Assembly: GCA_018266075.1 (NCBI GenBank)
Contig: JAFEBB010000011.1
Coordinates: 62,001 to 126,000 of the forward strand
DNA length: 64,000 nucleotides
Source of the DNA: Deltaproteobacteria bacterium
Lineage (GTDB): Bacteria > Myxococcota > Myxococcia > Myxococcales > SZAS-1
Reading direction: 5' to 3'
A model generated the notes under the pieces. That model made no database searches. It saw only the letters and a program-made list of their open reading frames with translations, and was not told the DNA's origin. The stretch's first letter is position 1. The number at the start of each line of letters is the position of its first letter. The translations under genes were made by a program, and so were the position numbers. Below, one piece after another: positions 8,812 to 16,017 of the stretch.

Positions 8812-9828
8812 TTACTTGTTCGGCGGGCCGATGATGGTGGTCACCGAGCCGGCGGCCACCTGCACCACGTACTCCGCCACGGGCGTGCCGTCGGCGGCGA
8901 AGTAGTCGACCGTGAGCTGGGGCTCAGCCGGCGCGTTCACGATGAGGAAGTTGCCCGACGAGTCCGTCGCGGTGGCGCTGGAGCTCGGGAAGCCGCCCGA
9001 GAAGTAGTTCACGATGGTGGTCGGGTCGGCGCTGTCGGTGGTCACGGTGGCGCCCGCGAGCGAGTTGAGCGAGCAGTCGATCACGCTGCCGTCCACGATG
9101 CCGTGGGTGGTGGTGTCCACGGTCTCGCCGGTGAGGAACGTGCCCGCCAGGCCCACGTCGGTGGCGCTGATGGTGGAGACGTTCTGGCTCAGGTCATTCG
9201 CGACGGGCGGCAGGTACACGAACGTGGTGAGCGCCGCGGCGGAGCCGGTGACCTCCACGAAGCCGAAGAACGGGCCGGCCGAGGTGTCCACCGTGAGGGT
9301 CACCGAGCCGTTGGCGTCGGTGGTGCCCGTGGTCAAGCGGTTGGTCGCGTCGCACGCCGTGGTGACCGAGAGGTCGCAGACGTTCACGGTCGCGTTGGAG
9401 ACCTTCGTCCCAGAGATGCCGTCCTTGAAGACGAGCGTCAGGTTCGCGGTGGCGCCGGTCGGCGTGGGGAGCTGCTCCATGTTGGGGAGGCAGCTCAGGT
9501 CGCCGGTGGTGCCCGTCGAGCCGCCCGTGGAGCCGGAGCCGGTGCTGCCGCCGGTCGAGCCCGAGGTCGAGCCGTGCGAACCGCTCGAGCCGGTCGAGCC
9601 GCTGGTCGAGGCGGCGGTGCTGCCCGAGGTCGAGCCGTGCGAGCCGGACGAGCCCGTCGAGCTGCTCGACGCGGTCGTGGTGGCGCCCGACGAGCCGCTG
9701 GTGGTGGTGGTGGCAGCGTTCGACGTGGTGCCCGTCGAACCGGTGGAACCGCTGGACGAGCTGCTCGAACCCGAGCAACCCAGCATCATGAAGGCCGCAA
9801 CCGCGGCCACGCTCATCGACTTACGCAT
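8812..9828 (-). CDS. Lipoprotein with Ser/Thr/Gly linker and carboxypeptidase-regulatory-like repeats
   Basis: 338 residues; the ATG at 9828 has GGGAGGG just upstream. The lipobox is FMMLGC. Residues 20-110 are an almost pure Ser/Thr/Gly tract with the repeated word GSHGSTSGST. The folded part (about 115-338) has two beta-sandwich-like units, LTLVFKDGISGTKVSNATVNVCDL and GIVDGSVIDCSLNSLAGATVTT. It is the tandem paralogue of the gene downstream, from which it is separated by a good terminator, so the two are probably separate transcripts from a duplication. The ligand or substrate is unknown. Confidence 0.85.
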   Translation of the reverse strand: MRKSMSVAAVAAFMMLGCSGSSSSSSGSTGSTGTTSNAATTTTSGSSGATTTASSSSTGSSGSHGSTSGSTAASTSGSTGSSGSHGSTSGSTGGSTGSGSTGGSTGTTGDLSCLPNMEQLPTPTGATANLTLVFKDGISGTKVSNATVNVCDLSVTTACDATNRLTTGTTDANGSVTLTVDTSAGPFFGFVEVTGSAAALTTFVYLPPVANDLSQNVSTISATDVGLAGTFLTGETVDTTTHGIVDGSVIDCSLNSLAGATVTTDSADPTTIVNYFSGGFPSSSATATDSSGNFLIVNAPAEPQLTVDYFAADGTPVAEYVVQVAAGSVTTIIGPPNK

Positions 9829-9940
9829 CTACCCTCCCTGATGTCAGGCGTGATTGCCTATTGGGGACGTGCATCTAAACCTTGAAGGCCGGCCTTCACA
9901 ACAAGGTTTTGCAGCATCGTCCAGCCCTGGCCACTGGACG

Positions 9941-9978
9941 AAAACGGAGCGGGTGCCCGTTGCCGGACACCCGCTCCG
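9941..9978 (-). terminator. Rho-independent terminator of the LEA-like protein gene
   Basis: A perfect 11-bp stem (CGGAGCGGGTG at 9945-9955 with CACCCGCTCCG at 9968-9978) and a 12-base loop. TTTT follows on the minus strand. The stop it serves is at 10005. Confidence 0.7.
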
Positions 9979-10004
9979 AACATTAAAAAGTTTCGACCTA
10001 AATA

Positions 10005-10415
10005 CTACTTCGAGTCCGTCGCGGGCGCCTTGCCGTCGCCGCCCTGGGTGACGTTGTCGATGGCCTTGTTGGTGGTGTCGTTGGACTTGGCCTTGGCGTC
10101 GGCCTTCGCGTCCTTCGCGGCGGCCTTGGCGTCCTTCTGGGCCTCCTTGGCCTGGGCCCTGGCGTCGTTCTTGGCGTCGTTGGCGGAGGCCTTGGCGTCG
10201 CTCTTCTGCTTGTTGGCCGCGTCCTTGGCGTCGCCCTTCATCTGGTCGGTGGTCTTCTTGCCGTTCTTGCTCGCGTCGGCCTTGGCCTTGTCGCCCTCGG
10301 CCTTGGCCTTGTCGCTGATGCTCTTGGTGGACAGGCCGCCGAAGTCGGCGAACGCGGGGGCAACGAAGGTGGTGAGGCCGGCGGCGATCAAAGCAGCCTT
10401 GAGAAGGTTCTTCAT
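10005..10415 (-). CDS. Exported Lys/Ala/Asp-rich LEA-like coiled-coil protein
   Basis: 136 residues from the ATG at 10415, with GAGGAGCTCG 5-13 bases upstream. A Sec signal peptide (MKNLLKAALIAAGLTTFVAPAFA) is followed by about 100 residues made only of short Ala/Lys/Asp/Gln 11-mer-like units, such as KDAKAAAKDAKADAKAKSND. This is typical of group 3 late-embryogenesis-abundant (desiccation) proteins and of some apolipoprotein-like helices. No Cys, hardly any large hydrophobic residue. I infer a periplasmic or outer-surface amphipathic helix with a possible role in desiccation or membrane protection. A histone-H1-like role is excluded by the signal peptide. Low complexity makes homology searches unreliable. 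Confidence 0.8.
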   Translation of the reverse strand: MKNLLKAALIAAGLTTFVAPAFADFGGLSTKSISDKAKAEGDKAKADASKNGKKTTDQMKGDAKDAANKQKSDAKASANDAKNDARAQAKEAQKDAKAAAKDAKADAKAKSNDTTNKAIDNVTQGGDGKAPATDSK

Positions 10416-10498
10416 GGTTCGAGCTCCTCGGGTGGGATTGAACGCGGCGGAACATACCCGCATCTCCGAGGGGCGCGCCACCGATCGCCGTTGATTTT

Positions 10499-10526
10499 GA
10501 AGGGGCTGGTCACCTGACGCCCCTTC
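10499..10526. repeat. Inverted repeat between two minus-strand genes
   Basis: GAAGGGGC and GCCCCTTC form an 8-bp stem around a 12-base loop. It lacks a T-run on the minus strand, so I do not call it a terminator. It could be a weak hairpin or an operator upstream of the LEA-like gene. Confidence 0.35.
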
Positions 10527-10637
10527 GCGAAATCCCATTCCTCGCCCCGTACCGGAGCGGGACTTCGCTGCCCAATCCTCGGCTTCGTGACGGCTACCGT
10601 CGCGCACCGCTTGGCGAACCTGCTCTGACGAGAGCCA

Positions 10638-11207
10638 TCAGAACGTCGCGGTGAGCGTCTCCTTGCCGCCGTCCTCGGGAAACGCGACCGTGGCGTTGAG
10701 CGTGCCGTGCATGGTGAAGCCGGTGTCGCTCGTGTCCGTGGTGTCGGTGACCTCGAGGTCGAACGTGTCCGTGTTCAAGTCGGCGCTCGTGTTGGGGATT
10801 GCGCCGGCGTCGCTCAGCGCACCGAAGTAGCCCCAGCCGCTGTGCGTGTGGATGCGCGTGTACGACCCGCCCGGGCCGATGACCACGCCGGTGTTGAAGT
10901 CGGCGCTGAACGAGAAGTTGGAGAGGCCCGTGGGCAGGCCGGTCTGAATCAAGATCGAGTCGTGGTCGTTGCCGGGCGTACCGTGCTGGCCCACCGCGAT
11001 GGGGTGGCTGTCCGTGAACGGGTACGGCCCGGTGCCCACGAAGCTGGGCGCGCCGCCGCCGGTGGTCGTACCGGTTCCGCCGGTCGTCGTCCCGCCGGTG
11101 GTGGTCCCGCTGCCGGTGGTGCCGCTCGAGCTGCTGCTGCTCCCGCCGCCGCCGGTGCAGCCCGCCAAGACCAGTGCCACCCCGACCATGCAGATGTGCT
11201 TGCCCAT
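10638..11207 (-). CDS. Lipoprotein of unknown function with short Ser/Gly/Thr linker
   Basis: 189 residues from the ATG at 11207, with a GGGGGG tract just upstream as the only Shine-Dalgarno candidate. The lipobox is LVLAGC (residues 13-18), then a Gly/Ser/Thr linker to about residue 50. The folded part begins PSFVGTGPYPFTDSHPIAVGQ and appears beta-rich with many Asp/Thr pairs (DTTDTSDTGFTMHGTLNATV). No motif that I recognise. It probably folds as a secreted beta-sandwich. Confidence 0.75.
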   Translation of the reverse strand: MGKHICMVGVALVLAGCTGGGGSSSSSSGTTGSGTTTGGTTTGGTGTTTGGGAPSFVGTGPYPFTDSHPIAVGQHGTPGNDHDSILIQTGLPTGLSNFSFSADFNTGVVIGPGGSYTRIHTHSGWGYFGALSDAGAIPNTSADLNTDTFDLEVTDTTDTSDTGFTMHGTLNATVAFPEDGGKETLTATF

Positions 11208-11353
11208 CGCGCCCCCCGTGGAAAGCGCGAACGTAACCTGGCTTGCGCGCCAACGAGATCGCCCTGATGGGGCTCCGGTGCTCACTTCTTTCGGCGGCTC
11301 AGGCCTTCGACGGGGCGCGAGCACGCCCTGGCGAACACGAGGGAACCGAGCGT

Positions 11354-11424
11354 TCAAGTTTGGAAGTGGAAGGTCAGCGGCACGACCACGCGCGGGTTGG
11401 CCTGGGGTGGCGGCTGCAGCGTCG
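11354..11424 (-). pseudogene. Possible remnant of an AgmX/TonB-like C-terminus
   Basis: On the minus strand the reading LQPPPQANPRVVVPLTFHFQT runs into a stop at 11354. The ending NPRVVVPLTFHF resembles the last strand of AgmX/PglI or TonB-type C-terminal domains. No matching upstream part exists because the neighbouring lipoprotein gene occupies the region. It may be chance; I give it low weight. Confidence 0.2.
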
Positions 11425-11478
11425 TCGGCCTCGACTGTAGCCCGGCGAGCAAGCCGACGATCCGGCTATCCTGCGGCC

Positions 11479-12180
11479 ATGCGCAAGCTGCTGCCCATCG
11501 TTGTCGTGGCCTGCGCGGTCGGATTCGCGTGCAGCGGCTCTGCGCCCGTGAGCCACCCGCCCGCGACCGATGCGGGCGCGCACGATGCGGGGCCGATGGA
11601 TGCGGGCGAGGCCGACGCCGGTCCCGTCGACGCGGGTCCCCTCGACGCAGGCGAGGTGGATGCCGGTCCGCTCGACGCGGGTCCCATCGACGCTGGCGAA
11701 GTCGACGCCGGTCCTCTCGACGCTGGCGAAGTCGACGCCGGTGACGTCGACGCCGGTCCGGTCGACGCCGGCCCACTCGACGCCGGCTCGACCGACGCCG
11801 GCTGGGGCACCTGCGCGCTCCCCACGGGCGAGAGCGGCGACTGCCTCGACACCTCGGTCTGCGCGGGCATGAGCGGCTTCCAATCCACGCCGGGCTATTG
11901 CCCCGGGCCCGCGAACATCGAGTGCTGCGCGCTCACGCCCAACGTGGCCAACAACCCGCCGGTCCCCTCGGGCTGGCAGCTCATGCCCCAGGCCGACGTC
12001 ACGCCGGCGATGACCACCTGGGCCGTCGACATCCTCCACGATCCGGTCACCTACCCGATGTTCGCGACCACCACCCAGACCTTCGGCACGCAGCTGGTGA
12101 TGGCGCGCGTCGAGTGGCACCCGCCGGATTTCCAGAACAGCGTCGTGCACCGCGGGGTGACGCTCTACATCCCGCTCTAA
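11479..12180 (+). CDS. Lipoprotein with 16 tandem xDAG pentapeptide repeats
   Basis: 233 residues. The N-terminus MRKLLPIVVVACAVGFAC fits a lipoprotein signal with Cys18. Residues 30-109 are exactly sixteen five-residue units of the form xDAGx (for example PVDAG, PLDAG, EVDAG), a rigid acidic spacer. The C-terminal 125 residues hold a Cys-containing head with GTCALPTGESGDCLDTSVC and NIECCAL, then a segment without known motif. I infer a surface lipoprotein whose repeat acts as a stalk. The function of the head is unknown. Confidence 0.8.
   Translation: MRKLLPIVVVACAVGFACSGSAPVSHPPATDAGAHDAGPMDAGEADAGPVDAGPLDAGEVDAGPLDAGPIDAGEVDAGPLDAGEVDAGDVDAGPVDAGPLDAGSTDAGWGTCALPTGESGDCLDTSVCAGMSGFQSTPGYCPGPANIECCALTPNVANNPPVPSGWQLMPQADVTPAMTTWAVDILHDPVTYPMFATTTQTFGTQLVMARVEWHPPDFQNSVVHRGVTLYIPL
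11566..11805 (+). repeat. 15-bp in-frame tandem repeat encoding xDAGx
   Basis: Sixteen consecutive 15-base units (240 bases) inside the lipoprotein gene. The GAYGCSGG core is strongly kept and the flanking codons drift. The repeat keeps frame in every unit, so selection is at protein level. Copy number may vary between strains. Confidence 0.9.
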
Positions 12181-12384
12181 GCCCAGAAATCGGTTGAGTC
12201 GTGCGCGTGCCGATCACCGCACACCGATCACCTGTACCGTTCCCAAGCACTTCGCGTCCGAGCGTGTCCGGGAAAGCCTGTCGCCCGCTCCGTTCCAGCC
12301 CCACGGGAATTCAGCCGCGCCTTGGCATTCCCCAGGGCGTGCGCGCGCGGTATATCCGCAGGCTACGGCAGCACGGAGGCACGC

Positions 12385-13665
12385 ATGAGCGGCGGCTGGG
12401 GCGTCGAGTTCGAGTTCGTCGAGGGGAACGAGGGCGGCGGGGAGTTCATCTCCTCGGGCGGGCACCTTCCGAAGCTGCAGGGCCTCATCAACAAGGGCGA
12501 CGTGGACCAGGCCTCGCGCCTCTACGAGGAGACCGGCGGCACCTACGCCCAGGCGCTCCTCGAGGACGCGAAGGTCGGCTCCAACACCACGCGCCGCAAC
12601 ATCGCCGAGGTCTTCCGCCGGGCGCGCGACTTCGCCGCCGCCGCGCGCGTGCTGGAGCAGGTGGGCGACTACGCTGGTGCCGGCGTGCTCTACGAGCAGG
12701 CCAACGACTTCCCCGCAGCCGCGCGCTGCCACCGCTCCGCCGGCGACGAGAAGAAGGCCGCGCCTGCGCTCGAGCGCTCCGGCGACTACGAGCCCGCGCT
12801 CGAGGCCTACCGACGCGCCGGCGATCTGCCCGCGGCCGCGGAGTGCCTGGTGCGTCTGGGCCGGCTGGTCGAGGCCGCGGGCGTGTACCGCGAGCTGGGC
12901 AACGTGCACGCCGAGGTCGAGGTGCTGCGCCAGGTGCCGCTCACCGACGCCAAGGCCAACGTGGCCATCCTCCGGCTCGCGGGCCTGATGGAGACGCACG
13001 GACACGTCGAGCGGGCGGCGTCGCAGATCATCGGGCTCTTCCGCGCCAACGAGGCCGCGCGCTCCGATACGCCGCTGCAGCAGCTGCTGCTCCGACTCCT
13101 GGAGACGATGGGCCGGACCGAAGACGCGGCGCGCGTCCGGGCCACGCTCGGGTTGGCCAACGCCCCCACGGCGGCCGCGACGCCTCTCGCGATGGGCGAC
13201 GAGATCACCGCGCCGTCCGCCCGGATCGGCAGCGAGGACGACTACTCGCGCCTCAAGGCCATCCCCATCTTCGGCGAGCTCAGCTTGCCCGACATGCGCG
13301 ACCTCTTCCGCGTCGCGCAGGAGGTCAGCTATCCGCCCGGCTCGGCGATCATCGACCAAGGCGCGGCGTCGCAGGGGCTGGTGGTGATCTCCGCGGGCAA
13401 GGTGGACGTCTCGGTGCAGGCCGGCGGCCAGACGCGCCTGCTCAACTCGCTCGGGCCCGGCGCCTACGTGGGCGAGATTGGCCTGGTGCGCGATGCGCCC
13501 GCCAGCGCGCGCGTGGTCGCACAGGGCCCCGTGCGCGCCCTCTTCATCAGCAAGCCGGCCTTCGAGCACTACCTCTACGAGCACCCGGCGGCGGCGCTGG
13601 CCATCTACCGGCTCTTCACGCAGAACCTGGCCGAGCGCGTGCGCGCGCTCTCCGAGCGCTCGTGA
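12385..13665 (+). CDS. TPR protein with C-terminal cyclic-nucleotide-binding domain
   Basis: 426 residues. GGAGG lies 5 bases before the ATG. Residues 30-260 are tetratricopeptide-like helical hairpins (RAAARVLEQVGDYAGAGVLYEQANDFPAAARCH and similar, each with D-x-AAA). Residues 295-410 form a cNMP-binding/CRP-like beta-roll: IPIFGELSLPDMRDL, PPGSAIIDQGAASQGLVVI and the cassette GEIGLVRDAPASARVVA. The Arg that normally contacts the cyclic phosphate (PRxA) is Ala here, so affinity may be low. It overlaps the next gene by GTGA, so it is co-translated with a second protein of the same type and sits upstream of a cyclase. Likely a cytoplasmic sensor/adaptor. Confidence 0.9.
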   Translation: MSGGWGVEFEFVEGNEGGGEFISSGGHLPKLQGLINKGDVDQASRLYEETGGTYAQALLEDAKVGSNTTRRNIAEVFRRARDFAAAARVLEQVGDYAGAGVLYEQANDFPAAARCHRSAGDEKKAAPALERSGDYEPALEAYRRAGDLPAAAECLVRLGRLVEAAGVYRELGNVHAEVEVLRQVPLTDAKANVAILRLAGLMETHGHVERAASQIIGLFRANEAARSDTPLQQLLLRLLETMGRTEDAARVRATLGLANAPTAAATPLAMGDEITAPSARIGSEDDYSRLKAIPIFGELSLPDMRDLFRVAQEVSYPPGSAIIDQGAASQGLVVISAGKVDVSVQAGGQTRLLNSLGPGAYVGEIGLVRDAPASARVVAQGPVRALFISKPAFEHYLYEHPAAALAIYRLFTQNLAERVRALSERS

Positions 13666-14975
13666 CCGCGACCGATCTCGCTCGGCTCCGCGACGCGAAG
13701 GACCAGGCCGCGAAGCTCCTGCAGAAGAACAAGCTCGAGCCCGCGCTCGCCGCGTTTCAGGCCGCGTTGGCGCTCGCGCCGCACGACCAGGCGCTCCATC
13801 AGAAGATGGGCGAGACGCTCGCTCGGCTGGGCCGGCGCGCCGAGGCCATCCGCGCCTACCAGCGCGCCGTGGGCGGCTGGGCCCACGACGGCCAGTTCCT
13901 GCGCGCCATCGCGCTCTGCAAGGTCATCCTCCAGCTCGATCCCGCGCACCACGAGACCCAGGCCGCGCTGGCCGACCTCTACGCCAAGACCCGCGGGAAC
14001 CGTCCGGCCACCGTGCCCGGGACGCTCGGCGCCGAGCTGAAGGTGAAGCGCCCGGTGAGCACCGAGGCGCCGCCGCCGCTGCCCGAGCCCATCACCGAGC
14101 CGGAGCTCGACCTCGAGCTCACCATCGACGAGGCCGACATCGAAGAGGCCGTCGAAGTCGAGGCGATGACGGCGCCGGTGCTGCCGCGCGTGCCGCTCTT
14201 CTCCGAGCTCTCGACCACCGCGTTCATCTCGGTGCTCGAGGGCCTGGAGCTGCGCCACGTCGACCCGCGCGAGGTGATCGTCACCGAGGGCGAGAAGGAC
14301 CGCACCATGTACGCGGTCGTTCAGGGCCGGGTGCGCGTGCTCCGCGGCGACGCCAGCGAGCGCAAGGCCGTGGCCGAGATGGACGAGGGCACGTTCTTCG
14401 GCGAGATGGCGATGATGACCGGCGCGCCGCGCGTGGCCACGGTGGAGGCCGTGGGCAAGGTGGTGCTGATGGTCTTCCCTCCCGAGCGGATCGCCGCGAT
14501 CGTGAAGGAGCACCCGAGCGTGGCCCGCGCGCTCGACAAGTTCTACCGCGACCGCCTGTTGCAGAACCTCACCCGCCAGAGCCCGCTCTTCTCCCCGCTC
14601 TCGGACGCGCAGCAGGACGCGCTCGCCGCCAGCTTCCGTCCGCGGACGTTCACGCGCGGCGAGACCATCCTCGAGCAGGGCAAGCCGCCCGACGGCTTCT
14701 ACGTCATCCTCCGCGGCCGCTGCCGGGTGAGCGACCACGCCGGCGGCAGCTACCCCGACCTCAACGAGGGCGACGTCTTCGGCGAGATCTCCCTGGTCAC
14801 CGGCAAGCCCGTCACCGCCTCGGTGCGCGCCGCCACCGCCTGCACCGTGCTGCGCCTGCCCGCGGCGGCCTTCACGGCCCAGGTGCTGGGCCATCCCCAG
14901 GTCGGTGCCGCAGTGCGGCGACTGGGCGCGGAGAGGCTGGCGCGGAAGGCCGGCCAGGTTCGGGTGACGGTGTAG
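13662..14975 (+). CDS. TPR protein with two cyclic-nucleotide-binding domains
   Basis: 437 residues from a GTG at 13662 overlapping the previous stop. About 110 N-terminal residues are TPR-like (LEPALAAFQAALALAPHDQALHQKMGETLARLGRRAEAIRAYQRAV). An acidic linker (ELDLELTIDEADIEEAVEVE) leads to two cNMP-binding beta-rolls at about 180-300 and 310-430. The first has a complete phosphate-binding cassette, GEMAMMTGAPRVATVEA, with the key Glu and Arg. The second, GEISLVTGKPVTASVRA, lacks the Arg. This suggests one binding-competent and one structural domain. It lies between a related cNMP protein and a cyclase, so it is the likeliest effector of that cyclase. Confidence 0.9.
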   Translation: MTATDLARLRDAKDQAAKLLQKNKLEPALAAFQAALALAPHDQALHQKMGETLARLGRRAEAIRAYQRAVGGWAHDGQFLRAIALCKVILQLDPAHHETQAALADLYAKTRGNRPATVPGTLGAELKVKRPVSTEAPPPLPEPITEPELDLELTIDEADIEEAVEVEAMTAPVLPRVPLFSELSTTAFISVLEGLELRHVDPREVIVTEGEKDRTMYAVVQGRVRVLRGDASERKAVAEMDEGTFFGEMAMMTGAPRVATVEAVGKVVLMVFPPERIAAIVKEHPSVARALDKFYRDRLLQNLTRQSPLFSPLSDAQQDALAASFRPRTFTRGETILEQGKPPDGFYVILRGRCRVSDHAGGSYPDLNEGDVFGEISLVTGKPVTASVRAATACTVLRLPAAAFTAQVLGHPQVGAAVRRLGAERLARKAGQVRVTV

Positions 14976-15003
14976 CCCGCAACGCGTATTCTGGACGCGG
15001 ACC

Positions 15004-15996
15004 ATGGCGATCGACTTCGACGCGCTCAGCCTCACCGACATGATCCAGCTCCAGACGCAGCTCGCGTCGGAGCTGAAGCGGCGCTTCGAGAAGCGGCTGG
15101 CGCTGGTCTTCTCGGACGTCGTCGGGAGCACCCAGTACTTCGCGCGCTTCGGCGACGTGGCCGGCCGCGCGTTGCAGCAGCGCCACCTCGATCTGCTCCG
15201 CCAGTCGCTCGGCGCCGAGGGCGGGCGCATCGTGGACACCGCCGGCGACGGCGCCTTCACCGTCTTCCCCAGCGTGGAGAACGCGGTGGCCGCGATGAGC
15301 CAGGTGCAGGAGCTCATCACCGCCCAGAACGCGAGCCACGCGCGCGATCACCAGCTCGTCATCCGCGTGGGCCTCCACTGGGGCCAGGTGCTCACCGACG
15401 GCACGCTGGTCTCCGGCGACTCGGTGAACCTCTGCTCGCGCGTGGCCGGCACCTGCAACCCCGGCGACATTCGCCTCACCCGCGCCGCCTTCCTGGAGCT
15501 CGAGCCCGCCAAGCGGCTGCGCTGCCACGGCCTGCCCCAGGTGGCGCTCAAGGGCATCAGCGAGCCGGTGGAGATCCTGCGCTTCGAGTGGCGCGACACC
15601 ACCCGCTTCCCGGTGCGCGTGCGCATCCGCGAGACGGGCGACGAGATCCCGCTGCCGCTGCAGGACCTCATCGCCTTCGGGCGCCTGCGCGAGCAGAACG
15701 GCATCCTCGCCAACGACGTGGTGCTCACCCTGCCCGACCCGTACCTGGCGCAGCAGGTGAGCCGCTGGCAGTTCGAGCTGCGCCGGCGCACCGACGGCTT
15801 CGTGCTGCGCGCGGTGAGCGAACAGCCCAACTGGGTGGACGGCGAGCTGGTGCCGAAAGGCGCCGAGGTCGCGATTCGCCCAGGCAGCGTGGTGCAGGTG
15901 GCCAAGGTGATGACGCTCGACTTCCTCGGCGACAACAGCCTCGACAGCGGCAAGACGGGCATGGGCGACGCGACGCTCTTCCCGATCATGCGCTGA
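15004..15996 (+). CDS. Class III adenylate/guanylate cyclase with C-terminal FHA-like domain
   Basis: 330 residues. Residues 28-195 are a class III cyclase homology domain: first metal Asp in LVFSDVVGST, second in DTAGDGAFTVF, and the transition-state Asn and Arg in DSVNLCSRVAG. The position often held by substrate-choosing Lys is Asp in VDTAGDG, so the nucleotide preference cannot be called. Residues 205-310 resemble an FHA domain (FGRLREQNG, NDVVLTLPD, QVSRWQFELRR, NWVDGELV, GSVVQV); the usual His after Ser is Gln. No membrane segment, so it is cytoplasmic. It is 28 bases after the two cNMP-binding genes and probably forms a signalling unit with them, possibly gated by a kinase through the FHA part. 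Confidence 0.9.
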   Translation: MAIDFDALSLTDMIQLQTQLASELKRRFEKRLALVFSDVVGSTQYFARFGDVAGRALQQRHLDLLRQSLGAEGGRIVDTAGDGAFTVFPSVENAVAAMSQVQELITAQNASHARDHQLVIRVGLHWGQVLTDGTLVSGDSVNLCSRVAGTCNPGDIRLTRAAFLELEPAKRLRCHGLPQVALKGISEPVEILRFEWRDTTRFPVRVRIRETGDEIPLPLQDLIAFGRLREQNGILANDVVLTLPDPYLAQQVSRWQFELRRRTDGFVLRAVSEQPNWVDGELVPKGAEVAIRPGSVVQVAKVMTLDFLGDNSLDSGKTGMGDATLFPIMR

Positions 15997-16001
15997 ATTT
16001 G

Positions 16002-16017
16002 TAAACCTTTTGGTTAT
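16002..16017. repeat. AT-rich AAC-N6-GTT inverted repeat between convergent genes
   Basis: TAAACCTTTTGGTTAT fills the 17-base gap between the cyclase stop and the MutS-like stop. It is one copy of a motif found several times in the window. Confidence 0.45.

Noticed and set aside
11566-11805. Tandem 15-bp units as a CRISPR-like or satellite array
   Set aside because: Units have no spacers, keep frame and encode xDAG pentads inside a lipoprotein gene.
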